A stretch of 8,948 nt of DNA from Deltaproteobacteria bacterium (GTDB lineage: Bacteria > Myxococcota_A > Polyangia > Polyangiales > Houyiibacteriaceae). This document shows, piece by piece, positions 5,446-8,948 of this stretch. The stretch's first letter is position 1. Each line of letters begins with the position of its first letter. The stretch is from contig JAFDFW010000062.1 in NCBI GenBank assembly GCA_019309605.1, forward strand, positions 1 through 8,948, in the 5' to 3' direction. Under the pieces are notes generated by a model. It saw only the letters and a list, made by a program, of their open reading frames with translations. It did not search any database and was not told where the DNA came from. A program made the translations under genes and the position numbers.

Positions 5446-6686
5446 GCCTATTCAAGAAGCTGTTTTCCGCCGACCCCGCGGGCCTCGAGAAGAAAGCGGA
5501 CGCTCTCTATGCGTCCGGCGACTACGGGCCGGCCAAGCTCACGTACGAGAGGGCTCTTGCAGCCTCTCCACAGGATGCTCACGCGCCGCTCGGCGACAAG
5601 ATTCGACAATGCACGGATGGCATCGCACGAGAGCGAATCGAAGAAGCGAAGGCCTATCTCGCGCAAGGGTCAATCGAATTAGCGGAGCAGGAACTCGAGG
5701 GCGCACTGGAAGTCGCGGCCGACGATGCACTTCGGGAGGAGGCGCAAGGGCTACTCGATGGGCTCGAGGCCAAAGAAGCGCAGGAGCAAGCGACGGCCCC
5801 GGAAATGACCGACGAGGAGCGTGTCGCGCTGCTGATGGGCCAGTGGCACGACGCCCAGGCGGACGAGTATGACGGCTATGGGGACGCCCTGCTCGAAGCG
5901 CTTCTCGCGATGCAGAAGGAGCAGTTCGACGATGCGCGGGCTCAGCTCGAAGCCCTGCTCGACGAGGCGCCGGAGCCGCGATACCTGTGGCTGGAGGTCG
6001 GGCGCGCCCGCCTGCTCGCCGACGATGTACCGGCAGGCAAAGAGGCCTTGCAGAACTTCTTGGGCGCCTTGGAGGAGGACGAGGGGGGCGAAACCAAACT
6101 GGCGGCCAACCTCGCCCTCGCCCGTCTTGCGGACGAAGCCGGGGAGTTCGAGGAGGCGATGGGCTACTTCGAGGCCGCGGTGCACGCTCTCCCGGAGGAC
6201 TACCGGCCGTACCTCGCGATGGGGGCGTTCCTGCGGGCCAACGGACACGGCGCCGAGGCCCTCGATGTGCTCCGTACCTCGCTCGAGCTCGGCAAGAAGG
6301 CCGGCACCGATTGGCGGCTCCTCGAAGAGCTTGGGCTCGCGTCCGAGCTCGCAGGAAAAACCGACGATGCCCGGAGCTTTCTCGAGCAAGTGGTCGAGTT
6401 CTTTACGAGTCACCAGATCACCGACTTTCCACCGACCAGCGCCACGACCCTGGCCAAGCTATACGAAGCGGACGGGCGACTCGAGCGCGCGGCCGATCTC
6501 TACAGGGCGCTGAGCCAGGGCAGCAACAAGGAGCGGCACGGGGTGTATCACTACGAAGCCGGGAGGCTGCTCCATGCCCTCGGCCTGTCCGACGAAGCCA
6601 GGCGCATGTTGACCCGCGCCAAAGCGCTCACCTCCGAAGACGACCCCGATCTCGCTGGACAGATCGCGACGTTGCTGCAGGGCTAG
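5442..6686 (+). CDS. Tetratricopeptide-repeat (TPR) protein
   Basis: A 414-residue, strongly acidic protein made mostly of TPR-type helix pairs. Clear units are at about 13-46 (ALYASGDYGPAKLTYERALA), 65-98 (AKAYLAQGSIELAEQELEGAL), 218-251 (LARLADEAGEFEEAMGYFEA), 253-286, 290-322, 334-362 (LYEADGRLERAADLYRAL) and 370-400. A Glu-rich linker (about 108-130) splits an N-terminal block from the main solenoid. There is no signal peptide or membrane helix, so it is a likely cytoplasmic adaptor whose partner is unknown. The ATG at 5442-5444 overlaps the stop of the helical-repeat gene (ATGA), and MSLFKKLF is a natural start. The 60 in-frame codons upstream lie within the previous gene and are Arg/Pro/Ser-rich frame shadow, so I exclude them. 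No clear terminator follows. Confidence 0.9.
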   Translation: MSLFKKLFSADPAGLEKKADALYASGDYGPAKLTYERALAASPQDAHAPLGDKIRQCTDGIARERIEEAKAYLAQGSIELAEQELEGALEVAADDALREEAQGLLDGLEAKEAQEQATAPEMTDEERVALLMGQWHDAQADEYDGYGDALLEALLAMQKEQFDDARAQLEALLDEAPEPRYLWLEVGRARLLADDVPAGKEALQNFLGALEEDEGGETKLAANLALARLADEAGEFEEAMGYFEAAVHALPEDYRPYLAMGAFLRANGHGAEALDVLRTSLELGKKAGTDWRLLEELGLASELAGKTDDARSFLEQVVEFFTSHQITDFPPTSATTLAKLYEADGRLERAADLYRALSQGSNKERHGVYHYEAGRLLHALGLSDEARRMLTRAKALTSEDDPDLAGQIATLLQG

Positions 6687-6723
6687 CGCCTAGTCAGCCG
6701 ATTTCACCAGGCTTTTCGGCCCG

Positions 6724-6751
6724 GTGACGAGGATGGAATCGGTGCTATATT
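6724..6751 (+). promoter_or_regulatory. Candidate sigma-70-like promoter for panB-panC
   Basis: GTGACG (6724-6729), a 16-base spacer, and TATATT (6746-6751); the -35 matches four of six bases and the -10 five of six. TATATT stands out in a GC-rich spacer. Transcription would begin near 6758, leaving about 55 untranslated bases before the ATG at 6813. That favours this ATG over the in-frame GTG at 6768. Confidence 0.5.
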
Positions 6752-6812
6752 CATTCGGCGTCGAGGCGTGGACCGGGAATCTACCTGGCCGCGACCAAAA
6801 CGAGTCGAACCA

Positions 6813-7724
6813 ATGAGCGGAAAAGGACACGCGTCCGGCGGCCCGCCTGTCACGGTGCCGCGTCTTCGCAAGATGAAGCGTGACGGCGAGCGGATCACCA
6901 TGGTGACGGCCTACGATGCCACCTTCGCGCGTTTATTCGACGATGCAGGCATGGACGTTCTGCTCGTGGGGGACTCGCTCGGCATGGTCGTGCAGGGACA
7001 TGACTCCACCCTCCCCGTCACGGTCGATGAGGTCATCTACCACTGTCGCGCCGTGGCACGCGGCACCCGGCGCGCACACCTCGTCGGAGACATGCCGTTC
7101 CTCAGCTGGCAGGTCAGCACAGAACAAGCGCTCACGAATGCCGGCCGGTTCCTGTCCGAGGGCGGAGCGCAGTCGGTCAAGCTCGAAGGCGGCGTCGATG
7201 CGGCGCCCACGATCGAGCGCATCGTCCACGCCGGTATCCCGGTCATGGCGCACGTTGGTCTCACACCTCAGAGCGTTCACGCGATGGGTGGCTTTCGCGT
7301 GCAGGGCAAGACCGAAGGCGCCGCCGCGCGCGTGCTGGCAGACGCGAAGGCGGTCGCCGAGGCGGGCGCCTACTCCTTGGTGCTCGAGGGCATTCCGACC
7401 GACCTCGCCAAGCGGATCACCGACGAGGTCGACATCCCGACCATTGGGATCGGCGCGGGCCCTCATTGCGACGGACAAGTACTGGTCTGCTACGACCTGC
7501 TCGGCCTGACACCCGACATGAAGCCAAAGTTCGTGAAGCGATACGCAGAGTTCTTCGAAGAAGGCGTGGCCGCCGCGCGCCGCTACGGCGACGAGGTTCG
7601 TGCAGGCGTGTTCCCGAGTGAAGAATACAGCTTCGGCAACGTGAAGAAGAGCGAGCCTTCGGGTCCGGCATCCAGCCTGAGCCTCGTTCAAGACGGCCGC
7701 GGCGGCTACGGGCCAAAGGGATGA
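6813..7724 (+). CDS. panB: 3-methyl-2-oxobutanoate hydroxymethyltransferase
   Basis: A 303-residue enzyme that transfers a hydroxymethyl group from 5,10-methylene-tetrahydrofolate to 3-methyl-2-oxobutanoate, giving ketopantoate, the first committed step of pantothenate and CoA synthesis in the cytoplasm. Family motifs are complete: MVTAYDATFA (30-39), LVGDSLGMV with metal ligand Asp54, GHDSTLPVT (62-70), GDMPF with Asp93, KLEGG with Lys123 and Glu125, HVGLTPQ, the catalytic Glu192 in LVLEGIP, and IGIGAG. FPSEEYSF (267-274) is the normal family end. About 29 further residues rich in Ser, Gly and Lys form a tail absent from the 264-residue E. coli enzyme. I chose the ATG at 6813 because the promoter lies upstream of it; the GTG at 6768 would add 15 unconserved residues. 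No ribosome site is obvious. It overlaps panC by ATGA. Confidence 0.97.
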   Translation: MSGKGHASGGPPVTVPRLRKMKRDGERITMVTAYDATFARLFDDAGMDVLLVGDSLGMVVQGHDSTLPVTVDEVIYHCRAVARGTRRAHLVGDMPFLSWQVSTEQALTNAGRFLSEGGAQSVKLEGGVDAAPTIERIVHAGIPVMAHVGLTPQSVHAMGGFRVQGKTEGAAARVLADAKAVAEAGAYSLVLEGIPTDLAKRITDEVDIPTIGIGAGPHCDGQVLVCYDLLGLTPDMKPKFVKRYAEFFEEGVAAARRYGDEVRAGVFPSEEYSFGNVKKSEPSGPASSLSLVQDGRGGYGPKG

Positions 7725-8578
7725 CCACGGTCCTGCGCAAGCCTGCCGAGTTCCGGCAGGTTTGCGATGATGCGCGCGCCAACTCCCACAGGGTCGGGCT
7801 CGTTCCGACGATGGGCGCCCTCCACGAGGGGCACTTCTCGCTGATCGACGAAGCCAAGAAGCGCGCCGACTTCATCGCGGCGACCCTCTTCGTCAACCCG
7901 CTCCAGTTCGCGCCGGACGAGGACCTCGATCGCTACCCGCGAACGCTCGAAAGCGACCTTGCTGGCTGCAGCCAACGCGGCGTCGACGTGGTCTTCGCCC
8001 CAGAGCCCGACTCGATGTACCCGGCACACTTCCAAACGCAGGTGTCGGTCAGCGAGCTTACCAAGCCGCTCGAAGGCGGTTTTCGCCCTGCCCACTTCGA
8101 CGGCGTGACCACCGTCGTGGCCAAGCTGTTCAATCTGACCGGGCCGTGCACCGCGATGTTCGGCCGCAAAGACTACCAGCAATGGAAGATTCTCTCGCGA
8201 TTGGCTCACGATCTCGACATGCCCATCGAGGTCGTCGGATGCCCAATCGTTCGCGAGTCAGATGGCCTCGCCCTCTCCTCCCGTAACCGGTACCTGTCCG
8301 CGTCGGAACGCGAGCGAGCGCTCAGCATCGTGTCTGGCCTGCGCCGCGCTCACGACGCCTGGGCTGAAGGTGACCGCAGCGTGGAGACGCTTCGCACCCT
8401 GGCAGCCGAGCGAGTGCGGGCGGAGTTCGACGCCGTCGACTACGTGTCGGTCGTCGACCCAGACACCCTCTTGACCCCAGCAGAATCAGCGAACCGCCTG
8501 TTGATCGCGGTGGCCGCACATCTGGGGACGACCCGATTGATCGACAACGTCGTCCTCGGCGAGGACCCGCGCCCCTAG
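7721..8578 (+). CDS. panC: Pantothenate synthetase (pantoate--beta-alanine ligase)
   Basis: A 285-residue cytoplasmic enzyme of standard family length that joins pantoate and beta-alanine using ATP, through a pantoyl-adenylate. Visible motifs: PTMGALHEGH (29-38), whose HEGH is the HIGH-type nucleotide site; FVNPLQF (57-63) for pantoate; RYPRTLESDL (71-80); HFDGVTTVVAKLFN (125-138); FGRKDYQQ (147-154), where E. coli has FGEKDFQQ; VRESDGLALSSRNRYLS (177-193), the KMSKS-like loop. The ATG at 7721-7723 overlaps the panB stop (ATGA), so PanB and PanC are made from one message. Neither panE (ketopantoate reductase) nor panD (aspartate decarboxylase) is in the window. The stop lies 9 bases from the stop of the convergent kinase-like gene, with no terminator visible between them. 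Confidence 0.97.
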   Translation: MTTVLRKPAEFRQVCDDARANSHRVGLVPTMGALHEGHFSLIDEAKKRADFIAATLFVNPLQFAPDEDLDRYPRTLESDLAGCSQRGVDVVFAPEPDSMYPAHFQTQVSVSELTKPLEGGFRPAHFDGVTTVVAKLFNLTGPCTAMFGRKDYQQWKILSRLAHDLDMPIEVVGCPIVRESDGLALSSRNRYLSASERERALSIVSGLRRAHDAWAEGDRSVETLRTLAAERVRAEFDAVDYVSVVDPDTLLTPAESANRLLIAVAAHLGTTRLIDNVVLGEDPRP

Positions 8579-8587
8579 CTCCACGAA

Positions 8588-8948
8588 TCACGAACCGAAC
8601 AGAAACCAGGCCAGTACGCCAGCGAGCAACGCGCTGGCGCCGAACGCCCACAGCCATGCGTGCCCGGGACCTCGCGCCCTGGGGCTTCGCCATCCGGCGA
8701 CGGTCGGCCTCCCCTCGTCTAGGTCGTAGCGCAGCGGCGATTCGGTGGGCGTAGGCAGGTCCTGCACGGACTGCGTCACCACACGGTCCCGCGTCTGGGG
8801 AACGCCCGAAGCAGGGAACTGCGTGCCCGCAGAAGACGGAGGCGGGGTGGCCGCCAGCATCTCTCCCGCGAAGCTGAGCAGTACGTTCTGTGGGGAAACG
8901 TCGCGGTGAACAATCCCGGTGGGCTCACCACGCTCATCCCGATGCTGG
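8588..8948 (-). CDS. C-terminal part of a Ser/Thr protein kinase-like protein, apparently lacking the DFG motif and C-lobe (partial)
   Basis: The gene enters from the right edge; 119 codons are visible. They begin QHRDERGEPTGIVHRDVSPQ and go on NVLLSFAGEM: the catalytic loop of a Hanks-type kinase, with His-Arg-Asp at visible residues 14-16 and Asn21, in wording typical of myxobacterial kinases. A normal kinase would next show 'VKLIDFGIA', the activation loop and about 130 residues of C-lobe. Here the frame passes directly into a Pro/Ser/Thr-rich linker (LAATPPPSSAGTQFPASG onward), a basic patch (RSPRARGPGH), one membrane helix (WLWAFGASALLAGVLAWFLF) and a stop at 8588-8590. Only about 90 codons remain, too few for a C-lobe, and I find no DFG or APE. 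It may be a pseudokinase, an internally deleted gene or an assembly join. The N-lobe is outside the window. Convergent with panC. Confidence 0.8.
   Translation of the reverse strand, partial: QHRDERGEPTGIVHRDVSPQNVLLSFAGEMLAATPPPSSAGTQFPASGVPQTRDRVVTQSVQDLPTPTESPLRYDLDEGRPTVAGWRSPRARGPGHAWLWAFGASALLAGVLAWFLFGS

Noticed and set aside
5751..6413. Minus-strand open frame opposite the TPR gene (220 codons)
   Set aside because: Mirrors the repeat structure and codon bias of the TPR gene; no independent features.
6697..6720. Possible terminator after the TPR gene (GCCGA ... TCGGC)
   Set aside because: Only a 5-bp stem with a 14-base loop and no T-run; not supportable as a terminator.
6933..7691. 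Minus-strand open frame opposite panB (252 codons)
   Set aside because: Entirely antisense to a complete panB; no recognisable motif, rich in His, Arg and Ala as shadow frames are.
8579..8587. Bidirectional terminator between panC and the kinase-like gene
   Set aside because: The gap is 9 bases with no inverted repeat or T-run in it or nearby.
8588..8860. A short stand-alone membrane protein starting at the ATG at 8858-8860
   Set aside because: The same frame is open to the window edge and encodes the HRDVSPQN kinase loop just upstream, so this ATG is internal.

Overview
The window reads as ordinary chromosomal DNA from a GC-rich deltaproteobacterium, most likely a Myxococcota. The clues are the high GC at third codon positions, a Ser/Thr kinase with the catalytic-loop wording HRDVSPQN that is typical of myxobacterial kinases, and conserved deltaproteobacterial hypothetical genes beside housekeeping genes. 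The lineage is an inference; there is no rRNA or other marker here. I see no tRNA, rRNA, insertion sequence, CRISPR array or phage gene.

Layout. (1) 1-97 holds the last 31 codons of a plus-strand gene that looks like a c-type cytochrome. (2) 212-685, minus, is a DDN-type F420H2-dependent nitroreductase-fold enzyme; a weakly coding stretch lies between it and the cytochrome. (3) A nested inverted repeat (741-776) separates it from a minus-strand operon read ftsE - ftsX - envC (3447 down to 782). Its genes are 4 bp and 1 bp apart. Together they encode the ATP-driven FtsEX complex and its periplasmic amidase activator, which has lost its zinc ligands. (4) A 95-bp divergent spacer with a tandem 12/11-bp direct repeat separates ftsE from a plus-strand operon: a crotonase-fold enzyme lacking both canonical hydratase glutamates, an unrecognised helical-repeat protein, and a TPR protein. 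The last two overlap by ATGA. (5) After a plausible sigma-70-type promoter comes panB-panC (ATGA overlap), two steps of pantothenate (vitamin B5/CoA) synthesis. (6) Convergent with panC is the C-terminal end of a Ser/Thr kinase-like gene, running off the right edge.

How they work together. FtsE hydrolyses ATP, FtsX carries the signal across the inner membrane, and EnvC switches on cell-wall amidases for septum splitting. PanB makes ketopantoate; PanC condenses pantoate with beta-alanine. The crotonase, helical-repeat and TPR genes are probably co-transcribed, but their joint role is unknown.

No convincing undescribed multi-gene system is visible. The strongest oddity is the kinase-like gene at the right end: it has the HRD catalytic loop but runs straight into a proline-rich linker and a terminal membrane helix, with no DFG motif and no room for a C-lobe. 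Next are the orphan helical-repeat/TPR pair and the direct repeat in the ftsE/crotonase spacer.
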